Assembly: GCA_947625915.1 (NCBI GenBank)
Contig: CANQPX010000003.1
Location: forward strand, 38,089-102,088
From: an uncultured Clostridia bacterium
GTDB lineage: Bacteria; Bacillota; Clostridia; Oscillospirales; Ruminococcaceae
DNA: 64,000 nt
Reading direction: 5' to 3'
The position numbers and the translations under genes were made by a program. Below, piece after piece: positions 9,566 to 16,243 of the stretch; position 1 is the first letter of the stretch; each line of letters begins with the position of its first letter. Below the pieces are notes generated by a model. That model made no database searches, was not told where the DNA came from, and saw only the letters and a program-made list of their open reading frames with translations.

Positions 9566-9702
9566 TTACTGTTTCGTAACAATTTGAAATTATTTATGCA
9601 ATAAAAATTTTTATTTCCTGCAAATAAGTTGAACAATATATCTAAAAAGCTTTTAAAATGCAAGTTTAAATATTAGAAATTGCATAAACTTTAAAAAAGC
9701 CC

Positions 9703-9731
9703 TTGACATTCCGACGAAAATGTCATATAAT
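9703..9731 (+). promoter_or_regulatory. Consensus sigma-A promoter of the amt-PII gene
   Basis: Perfect TTGACA (9703-9708), a 17-base spacer and perfect TATAAT (9726-9731). Transcription should begin near 9738, so the first RNA structure formed is the ANTAR-like hairpin pair. A full-strength promoter suggests control after initiation, by the leader terminator. Confidence 0.85.
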
Positions 9732-9744
9732 ATAAACATAGAAA

Positions 9745-9802
9745 ACAGCAAGGGTGCTGTGAGTAAATTGCAAAGGCGCAGTTTACTTACAGTACCCTTT
9801 TT
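9745..9802 (+). promoter_or_regulatory. ANTAR-type dual-hexaloop antiterminator leader with overlapping intrinsic terminator (amt leader)
   Basis: Hairpin 1 is ACAGC-AAGGGT-GCTGT (9745-9760). Hairpin 2 is ATTGC-AAAGGC-GCAGT (9767-9782). Both have a 5-bp stem and a six-base loop with A at position 1 and G at position 4, the known signature of RNA bound by ANTAR-domain antiterminators. Hairpin 1 overlaps the left arm of a 17-bp terminator (9751-9767 with 9782-9798, two G-U pairs, U-run 9798-9802), so the two folds exclude each other. Inference: an ANTAR protein encoded elsewhere stabilises the hairpins under nitrogen limitation and lets RNA polymerase reach the ammonium channel gene. Confidence 0.85.
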
Positions 9803-9842
9803 GTATTTCTTAAATTTCCCAATATTTTAGGAGGGGTAAAAT

Positions 9843-11639
9843 ATGGACGCAAATATACTTGACACCATTGCTTCCGAAGTCAACAGCGGAGTGTTCTCCA
9901 TATGGTATCTTATAGGAGCGGCACTGGTATTCTTCATGCAGGCTGGCTTCGCAATGGTAGAAACAGGCTTCACAAGAGCCAAAAACGCGGCTAACATCAT
10001 CATGAAGAACCTTATGGACTTCTGTATAGGTGTTCCGATGTTCATTCTGATAGGTTTTGGACTTCTCATGGGAGAAGATGTTCTGGGATTTATCGGAAAA
10101 CCCGGTTTTGACATTTTCACAGCATATGAAAATTTCGACTGGTCATCATTCGTATTCAATATGGTTTTCTGTGCAACTACGGCGACTATCGTTTCCGGCG
10201 CAATGGCTGAAAGAACAAAGTTCCTTTCATACTGCGTATATTCGGGCGTTATAAGTGCGCTGATATATCCTATCGAAGCACACTGGATCTGGAACCCCGA
10301 TGGCTGGCTCGCACAGCTTGGTTTCCATGATTTTGCGGGTTCATGCGCTATCCATATGGTAGGCGGTATCTCTGCTCTTATCGGCGCAAAGATCCTTGGT
10401 CCACGTATCGGTAAGTTCGTTACCGACAAAAAATCCGGCAAGGTAACTAAAGTAAATGCTATCCCCGGTCACTCACTTACACTCGGCGCACTGGGCTGCT
10501 TCATTCTCTGGTTCGGTTGGTACGGATTTAACGGTGCTGCCGCAACAACTCCCGCGCAGCTTGGTTCTATCTTCCTTACAACAACTGTCGCTCCTTCCGT
10601 TGCAACGGTGGTATGTATGATATTCACTTGGATAAAGTACAAAAAACCTGATGTTTCAATGTGTCTGAACGCGTCTCTTGCAGGACTTGTAGGAATAACC
10701 GCAGGCTGTGACGTTATGGACGCGGCAGGTGCCTGCGTAGTCGGCGCGGTATCGGGTCTGCTGGTAGTATTCGGCGTATGGCTCCTTGACCATGTACTTT
10801 ACATCGACGACCCTGTAGGTGCGGTTGCGGTACATATGATGAACGGCATATGGGGAACAGTTGCTGTAGGACTTCTTGCAAACCCCGCAGTTCCCGAATA
10901 CGGTATCGCAAACAAAGCAGGCGAAACCATAGGCGGTCTGTTCTACACAGGTAATGCTGAACTTCTCGGCTTACAGTGCCTTGGTGTACTGACAGTTGCA
11001 GCATGGACAGCAGTTGCTATAACGATAACATTCTTAATTATAAAAGCAACTATCGGTCTCCGTGCTTCCGTTGAGGAAGAAACAAGAGGTCTGGATATCA
11101 CAGAACACGGTCTTGCTTCTTCTTATGCAGACTTTATGCCTGCTCTTAATGCAAACAATATCGCAGTATTTACAGGAGCAACAACTTCCGAAACAGCTCC
11201 CGCACCTGTTGCTGCGGCAGTTCCCGTAACAGTTTCGGAAAGACCTCATATAGAGAGACTTTCCGACGCAAAGAACAAGTATACCAAAGTTTCCGTTGTC
11301 TGCAAACAGAACAAGTTTGAAGATCTCAAACGTGAACTCGGCGATATCGGCGTAACAGGTCTGACGGTAACTCAGATACTCGGCTGCGGAACTCAGAGAG
11401 GCGCAGGAGAAATGTACCGTGGTGTTCCCGTTGAAACGACGCTGCTGCCTAAGGTAAAGGTAGAAGTAGTTGTCTGCAAAGTTCCTGTTGAGACGGTAGT
11501 CGAAGCCGCAAGAAAGGCATTGTATACCGGTCATATCGGCGACGGAAAGATATTCGTTTACGATGTTGAGGACGTAATAAGAGTAAGAACAGGCGAAAGC
11601 GGTTACGATGCACTTCAGGACGCCGAAGAAGATCAATAA
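9843..11639 (+). CDS. amt: Ammonium channel Amt fused to a C-terminal P-II (GlnK-like) regulatory domain
   Basis: Residues 1 to about 415 are an eleven-helix Amt/MEP ammonium channel. The pore twin histidines are visible as His 147 (EAHWIWNPDGW) and His 331 (VAVHMMNGIWG). A linker of about 60 residues, Ala/Pro/Thr-rich, leads to a complete P-II domain (about 475-598). It has VTGLTVTQILGCG, a T-loop with Tyr 525 (GEMYRG), LLPKVKVEVVV and the C-terminal block GDGKIFVYDVEDVIRVRTGE. P-II proteins normally plug Amt as separate GlnK subunits in response to ATP, ADP and 2-oxoglutarate; here the gate is tethered. AGGAGGGG precedes the ATG. Expression is probably controlled by the ANTAR-type leader. 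A terminator hairpin and repeat copy B follow. Confidence 0.93.
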   Translation: MDANILDTIASEVNSGVFSIWYLIGAALVFFMQAGFAMVETGFTRAKNAANIIMKNLMDFCIGVPMFILIGFGLLMGEDVLGFIGKPGFDIFTAYENFDWSSFVFNMVFCATTATIVSGAMAERTKFLSYCVYSGVISALIYPIEAHWIWNPDGWLAQLGFHDFAGSCAIHMVGGISALIGAKILGPRIGKFVTDKKSGKVTKVNAIPGHSLTLGALGCFILWFGWYGFNGAAATTPAQLGSIFLTTTVAPSVATVVCMIFTWIKYKKPDVSMCLNASLAGLVGITAGCDVMDAAGACVVGAVSGLLVVFGVWLLDHVLYIDDPVGAVAVHMMNGIWGTVAVGLLANPAVPEYGIANKAGETIGGLFYTGNAELLGLQCLGVLTVAAWTAVAITITFLIIKATIGLRASVEEETRGLDITEHGLASSYADFMPALNANNIAVFTGATTSETAPAPVAAAVPVTVSERPHIERLSDAKNKYTKVSVVCKQNKFEDLKRELGDIGVTGLTVTQILGCGTQRGAGEMYRGVPVETTLLPKVKVEVVVCKVPVETVVEAARKALYTGHIGDGKIFVYDVEDVIRVRTGESGYDALQDAEEDQ

Positions 11640-11672
11640 AACATAAAGATTTTCCCGATAGGAGATCTTACA

Positions 11673-12080
11673 AACAGTCCCGCGCAGATATTTCTGCGCG
11701 GGACTGTTCAGTTTGTCGATACGAATTATTTTTTGGAAAAATCAATTGCTCTTTATTGCAAAACAGCTCACCGGGCTGTTTTGCAAGGCTTAAATGGCAA
11801 CAACCGTTAATGCCAAGGGGGAAGCCCTCTATCGCAGGGCTTCCCCCTCTTTACGCCTGCGGCGTAAATTCACCCCCTGCGGAGCTCCTAAAGGCATTAA
11901 GGAATTTCGCGCTCTGCGGAGCGCGACAATGGGCTCCGCCCCTTGACCCCGCCAGCGCGGCTGCGCTGGACCAGCTTTTCGGGCAAGGTTTTGTTTTTCG
12001 CTATTTAGTTTGTTCGCGCCTACTTTTAGTTTTTCGGCAGTCAAAACAGTTCTGTGCATATATTTCTGAGCAGGACTGTT
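11673..12080. repeat. Structured 3'-end repeat, copy B (full length)
   Basis: It begins with the amt terminator hairpin (11673-11708; stem ACAGTCCCGCGCAGA), then the end motif CAGTTTGTCGAT. The same order of hairpins as copy A follows, with changed stems: TTGCAAAACAGC arm (11756-11787), GGGGGAAGCCCT arm, TTTACGCC-TGC-GGCGTAAA, CGCGCTC-TGCG-GAGCGCG and the invariant CCAGCGC-GGCT-GCGCTGG. The right end differs from copy A and resembles copy C. A second hairpin at 12045-12080 matches the first in direct orientation in 30 of 36 positions and is followed by a T-run. It fills most of the gap between amt and the next gene and has no coding capacity. Confidence 0.85.
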
Positions 12081-12179
12081 TTTTGTCCCTCAGGCACAAA
12101 AATCCTTTGCTTTCATAATATAATAAAGGCAATACCGCAAAAAGCGGTCTTTCCTTAAAATATTTATGGAGCTGATATA

Positions 12180-13241
12180 ATGAACTGTCTGACCTGCTTT
12201 CTCGGCGGAAGCTCCCCCACCGGCTTCCGCTCACATTTCGGCAATATGATCGCCGATACCGATTTCCATACCTACATAATAAAGGGAGGTCCCGGAACGG
12301 GCAAATCCTCACTTATGAAACGTCTCGCAGATGCTTTCCCCGATGACAGAAAGGAAATATATCACTGTTCAAGCGACCCTGATTCACTTGACGCAGTGGT
12401 TTTCACGGATCGTAAGGTGATATTTGTTGACGGGACTCCCCCTCATGTTTTTGAACCCGAATACCCCGGCGCTGTTCAGCAGATCATCGATCTCGGCGCA
12501 TACTGGGATATCGGCAGACTGAAAAACTCCAAAAATGAGATAATTTCCGCAAATTCGGCTTACTTACAGCACCACGCAAGATGCAGGCGCTGCATTACAG
12601 CACTTTCCGCAGTCATAGGCGACACTTGCCAGATAGGCATTTCCGCGCTCAATAAAGAAAAGCTGGACGGTTTCATTTACCGTACAGCAAAAAAACTTCT
12701 TCCCAAGCGAACCGATAACGCCGCAGGAAAAATAGAATTCCGTCAACTTTCGGCTCTTACTCCCCAAGGATATCTGACAAATATTCCCTACGACTACACG
12801 ATATATCTTCTTAACGATAATTTATATGCGGGCGCGGAACTTTTTCTCAGAAAATTTTCCGATATCGCCGTATCAAAAGGTTTCCGCGTGAGCATAAGCG
12901 TATGCACTCTTTACGGGAATGAAAGCTTTGAGCATATGCTTATCCCCGAAATAAAGACTGCATTTATCACAGCAGATCCGATAAACGATATCACCATTGC
13001 AGCAAAACAGCCCGTAAATTTCAAAAGATTTTATGACAAAAGCGTCATTTCCGGCAAAAAAATGCGTTTAAAGTTCAACGCTTCTGCTGCAAAAGATCTC
13101 CGTGATGAAGCCGTTATATCCCTGAAAAATGCCAAGACCGATCATGATTCTCTCGAGCGGCTCTATATCCCCGCAGTGGATTTTGACGGTGTGAACAGGC
13201 TTTGCTATGACCTTATATCAAGGATAAAAAGTCTCGGATAA
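12180..13241 (+). CDS. P-loop ATPase of the PRK06851 type, second P-loop degenerate
   Basis: 353 residues; function unknown. The first half has Walker A KGGPGTGKSSL (about residues 35-45), then HCSSDPDSLDAVV and a Walker-B-like VIFVDGTPPHV. The protein looks internally duplicated: a second half from about residue 200 (ALTPQGYLTNIPYDYTIYLL) realigns with the first, but its P-loop has become NDNLYAGAELF, without the GxxGxGK residues. This fits a family known in spore-forming Firmicutes (PRK06851), where both P-loops are usually recognisable (from memory). No partner gene is adjacent. No strong promoter was seen; copy B ends about 100 bases upstream. Confidence 0.75.
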   Translation: MNCLTCFLGGSSPTGFRSHFGNMIADTDFHTYIIKGGPGTGKSSLMKRLADAFPDDRKEIYHCSSDPDSLDAVVFTDRKVIFVDGTPPHVFEPEYPGAVQQIIDLGAYWDIGRLKNSKNEIISANSAYLQHHARCRRCITALSAVIGDTCQIGISALNKEKLDGFIYRTAKKLLPKRTDNAAGKIEFRQLSALTPQGYLTNIPYDYTIYLLNDNLYAGAELFLRKFSDIAVSKGFRVSISVCTLYGNESFEHMLIPEIKTAFITADPINDITIAAKQPVNFKRFYDKSVISGKKMRLKFNASAAKDLRDEAVISLKNAKTDHDSLERLYIPAVDFDGVNRLCYDLISRIKSLG

Positions 13242-13267
13242 CGGAAAACAGTTCATACAAAAATAGA

Positions 13268-13303
13268 AAAACCGCTCCCTATGCAGACTCGGGAACGGCT
13301 TTC
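13268..13303 (+). terminator. Imperfect hairpin after the P-loop ATPase gene
   Basis: AAACCGCTCCC pairs with GGGAACGGCTTT with one bulge and one mismatch, about 27 bases after the stop. It is a weak but plausible terminator. Confidence 0.5.
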
Positions 13304-13321
13304 TAAACGAAATCAAAAGCA

Positions 13322-13507
13322 GGATCTGTGTATTTCAAGGTATGTATGAAGAAACGATCCATACACAAGATCACAGCTTATATATTATTATACCATATTT
13401 TCTGTAAAAGTCAAGGGAAAATTATGAAAAAGTTAAAAAATTTGCAGAATTGTCTTATATTTGTTGTTATTATCGGCTCGGGAAACATTTCGGAGCCGAT
13501 TTTTTTG
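13322..13507 (+). other. Gene-free stretch with a dyad and an orphan intrinsic terminator
   Basis: Between the ATPase and GH74 genes there is no convincing gene. A dyad, GATCTGTGTAT (from 13323) with ATACACAAGATC (to about 13372), has a 28-base loop that itself contains GTATG/CATAC. At 13472-13500, ATCGGCTC pairs with GAGCCGAT, followed by seven T (13501-13507), a good terminator. As nothing recognisable is transcribed into it, a small RNA ending here is possible. Alternatively, it backs up the preceding terminator. Confidence 0.45.
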
Positions 13508-13528
13508 TTTGAACTTGCGGTTTTCCTA

Positions 13529-13557
13529 TTGACATCAGGAAATATATGTTTTATACT
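13529..13557 (+). promoter_or_regulatory. Sigma-A promoter of the GH74 gene
   Basis: TTGACA (13529-13534), a 17-base spacer and TATACT (13552-13557), about 36 bases ahead of the ATG. Confidence 0.8.
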
Positions 13558-13592
13558 ATTATTAAGTTTTATTGACAAAGGAGTATGCCTTT

Positions 13593-15752
13593 ATGAAGGA
13601 AAAAATAGGTAAAGCAGCTGCTTTTTTGGTTTCTGCCGTTATGTGCATTTCCGTATTCGGCGGCTGTTCAAAAAATGAAAGCGAATGGTCATACGGTCAG
13701 GTCGCGATCAGCGGCGGCGGATTTGTGAGCGGAGTGTATTCCACTCCCGAGCAGGACGTTTATTACGCAAGGACCGATGTGGGCGGTGCATATTACCGCA
13801 CGCCCGAAACAAACAATATGTGGACTTCCATGAACTACTGGGTATCCGCAGATGACAGAGGACTTCTCGGGATAGACGGACTTGCGTTCGACCCGCAGGA
13901 TCCGAACAGAGTCTTTCTCCTTGCGGGAACAGAATATTTCAGCAACGGTAAGACAGCAGTCATAATTTCCGAGGACTACGGAAAGACCGTTTCGGTAGTC
14001 GATGTTACCGATAAAATAAAAGTCCACGGCAACGGCATGGGACGCGGAAACGGCGAAAGGATCGCTGTTGACCCGAATAACGGGGATATTATCTTCGCGG
14101 GCGGACGGACAGGCGGAATGATAAAAAGTTCCGACGGTGGAAAAACATGGGAAAGCGTTTCAAGTTTTCCCGTAACTTCCACTCAGAACGGCAACGGCAT
14201 AAACAGTATACTTTTCGATCCCGCTTCGGCTAAAGACGGAAAAACCATGAAGATCTATGCTGCCGTTTCCTCAAAAGACACTCCCGAGGGAAATCTTTTC
14301 ATTTCGGAGGACGGCGGAGAAAGCTGGAAAAGATTTGAAAATGCTGTGAACGATCTTATGGTACAGCGTATGAAACTCGACAGCGAAGGGGATCTTTATG
14401 TTACTTACGTTGACCAAGAGGGTCCGTGGAATTGCAGCAGCGGAGCGATCTACCGTTACAATACCGACGGTACGGCGGAAAATATTTCCCCAACGTCGAA
14501 CCCCTTCGGAGATATCGTTATCGACCCTAACGACAATAACAAACTTACAGCTGTAACTTCCAACACCTATGAAGCGCAGCCGAACGGTTCTTACGGTGAC
14601 AAATTCTTCACTTCCACCGACGGCGGCAAAACATGGACAAACATTATGAGCAATATGACCATGAGCACTAACGGCATAAACTGGATAGAAGGCTATGCTA
14701 TACATTGGTGCAGCAGCCTTGCCATCGACCCGTTCAACACCGGCAAAATAATGGTAAATTCGGGCAACGGTGTTTTCTCCTGCGACAATATCTGGGCGGA
14801 CGCTCCCGAATTCTACTTTGACGCGCGCGGCATAGAGGAAGTCGTTCCGCTGGATATAATTTCCTTAAAAGACTATCCCCTTGTTTCCGCTATAGGAGAC
14901 TATGACGGATTTGTCCATGAGGATATTTTTACTCCTGCCGAAAGACATAAGGATCAGATCGGCACAACAACGAGCATCACAATTGCTCCTCAGAACACAA
15001 ATTATTGGGCAAAAGTCGGCGGCGACGCTTCAAATATGCTGCTGACATATTCCACAGACGGCGGGAACACATGGACGCGCATTACCAATTCACCCGAAGC
15101 GGGAAAAACTTTTTACGGCGGACGGGTAGCCTTTAACGCTGATGGAATGATCCTTTTATGGCGTCCCGAGAACGGCACGATGTTATATTGGACAGAAGAC
15201 TTCGGCAAAACATGGAACGCATCGGAAGGCATTGTCGGAATGGACGCATATATCATCGGAGATCCGAGCAATGCAAATTATGTTTACGGCTGCGGAAAAA
15301 GCGCGTTCTTCATCAGTGAGGACGGCGGAAAAACTTTTACGAGGAATTCTTCCATAGCACCGAGTTTCAGCAGGATATGCGTTGACCCGACAAAAGAGGG
15401 ACGGATATTTTTTGCCAACGGTGCAGGACTTCTGCTTTCGGAAGATCACGGATACACAGCGGATTATGTCCAAGGTATAAAGAGCTGCGAAGCAGTCGGA
15501 CTGGGAAAAGCCAAAAATGACGGTGACCCGCTTGTTATCTACATCTGGGGCATGACTCAGGAAGCTGAAAAGCCCGGAGCATATATGTCCGAGGACAACG
15601 GCAAGACATGGGAACGGATAAACGATGATGAGCATAATTTCGGCGGCACGGGCAACGGTGAGTTTATTTGCGGAGACATGAACGTTTACGGAAGATGTTA
15701 CATGAGTACCGTTGGTTTAGGAATAGTTTACTTTGACAAAAACGAGAAGTAA
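13593..15752 (+). CDS. Lipoprotein GH74-type xyloglucanase/endoglucanase
   Basis: A 719-residue surface lipoprotein: signal peptide with lipobox VFGGC at about residue 24, then a double seven-bladed propeller typical of GH74. Signature segments are ISGGGFVSGVYSTP, YYARTDVGGAYY (general acid/base Asp candidate), repeated SxDGGKTW blade motifs (for example SSDGGKTWESV and STDGGKTWTNI) and VSAIGDYDGFVHED, a candidate for the second catalytic Asp. GH74 enzymes hydrolyse xyloglucan or mixed glucans; here the lipid anchor would hold the enzyme on the cell surface. No dockerin or CBM is seen. The ATG at 13593 has AAGGAG nine bases upstream, preferred over the in-frame TTG at 13572. Repeat copy C follows. 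Confidence 0.88.
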   Translation: MKEKIGKAAAFLVSAVMCISVFGGCSKNESEWSYGQVAISGGGFVSGVYSTPEQDVYYARTDVGGAYYRTPETNNMWTSMNYWVSADDRGLLGIDGLAFDPQDPNRVFLLAGTEYFSNGKTAVIISEDYGKTVSVVDVTDKIKVHGNGMGRGNGERIAVDPNNGDIIFAGGRTGGMIKSSDGGKTWESVSSFPVTSTQNGNGINSILFDPASAKDGKTMKIYAAVSSKDTPEGNLFISEDGGESWKRFENAVNDLMVQRMKLDSEGDLYVTYVDQEGPWNCSSGAIYRYNTDGTAENISPTSNPFGDIVIDPNDNNKLTAVTSNTYEAQPNGSYGDKFFTSTDGGKTWTNIMSNMTMSTNGINWIEGYAIHWCSSLAIDPFNTGKIMVNSGNGVFSCDNIWADAPEFYFDARGIEEVVPLDIISLKDYPLVSAIGDYDGFVHEDIFTPAERHKDQIGTTTSITIAPQNTNYWAKVGGDASNMLLTYSTDGGNTWTRITNSPEAGKTFYGGRVAFNADGMILLWRPENGTMLYWTEDFGKTWNASEGIVGMDAYIIGDPSNANYVYGCGKSAFFISEDGGKTFTRNSSIAPSFSRICVDPTKEGRIFFANGAGLLLSEDHGYTADYVQGIKSCEAVGLGKAKNDGDPLVIYIWGMTQEAEKPGAYMSEDNGKTWERINDDEHNFGGTGNGEFICGDMNVYGRCYMSTVGLGIVYFDKNEK

Positions 15753-15765
15753 CGAACATGATCGA

Positions 15766-16158
15766 AAAGCAATTTTGCGCTTTGCGCAAAATTGCTTTCA
15801 GCTTGTCGATAAAGCATAATATAGTTTGTCGTCAAGCAACAGATTTTTTGGAAAACAAATTGCTCTGTATTGCAAAACAGCTCACCGGGCTGTTTTGCAA
15901 GGCATAAATCATAATAACCGTTAATACCAAGGGGAACGCTCTCTCTTGCAGAGCGTTCCCCTCTTGCAACCTTCGGTTGCAATTCACCCCTTTGCAGAGG
16001 CGCCTTCGTAATGGGGATTTCGCCATCTGCGGATGGCGACAAGGGGTTTCACCCCTTGACCCCACCAGCGCGGCTGCGCTGGACCAGCTTTTCGGGCAAA
16101 GTTTTGTTTTTCGTTTTCTAATTTGTCCGCGCCGATTTTTTAGTTTTTTGATAATCTG
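15766..16158. repeat. Structured 3'-end repeat, copy C
   Basis: It starts with hairpin AAAGCAATTTTGCGC-TTT-GCGCAAAATTGCTTT (15766-15798) behind the GH74 stop, then CAGCTTGTCGATAAAG (15799-15814). The hairpin chain matches copy A, but stem 2 is TTGCAACC-TTC-GGTTGCAA and stem 4 is CAAGGGGT-TTC-ACCCCTTG, both with compensating changes. CCAGCGC-GGCT-GCGCTGG is unchanged. The right end resembles copy B (CGGGCAAAGTTTTGTTTTTCG), and no clear second outer hairpin is seen; the right boundary is uncertain by about 20 bases. Confidence 0.8.
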
Positions 16159-16197
16159 AATTTTTTAGAATTTACCTACCCTTTCCCGCATATAATT

Positions 16198-16215
16198 AAT
16201 AATAATAATAATAAT
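16198..16215 (+). repeat. (AAT)6 microsatellite in a 5' leader
   Basis: Six perfect AAT units between a TATAAT-like box (16191-16196) and the ribosome binding site of the serine hydrolase gene. Confidence 0.8.
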
Positions 16216-16243
16216 ATCGAATTTTATTGCGGGAGAAAATAAA

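Noticed and set aside
9745..9802. A metabolite riboswitch before amt
   Set aside because: The leader is too short for known riboswitch cores, and the two A1/G4 hexaloops fit ANTAR RNA better.
13424..13612. Possible small membrane peptide starting MKKLKNLQNCLIF
   Set aside because: The frame runs through an intrinsic terminator and the GH74 promoter, and the ribosome binding site is weak.
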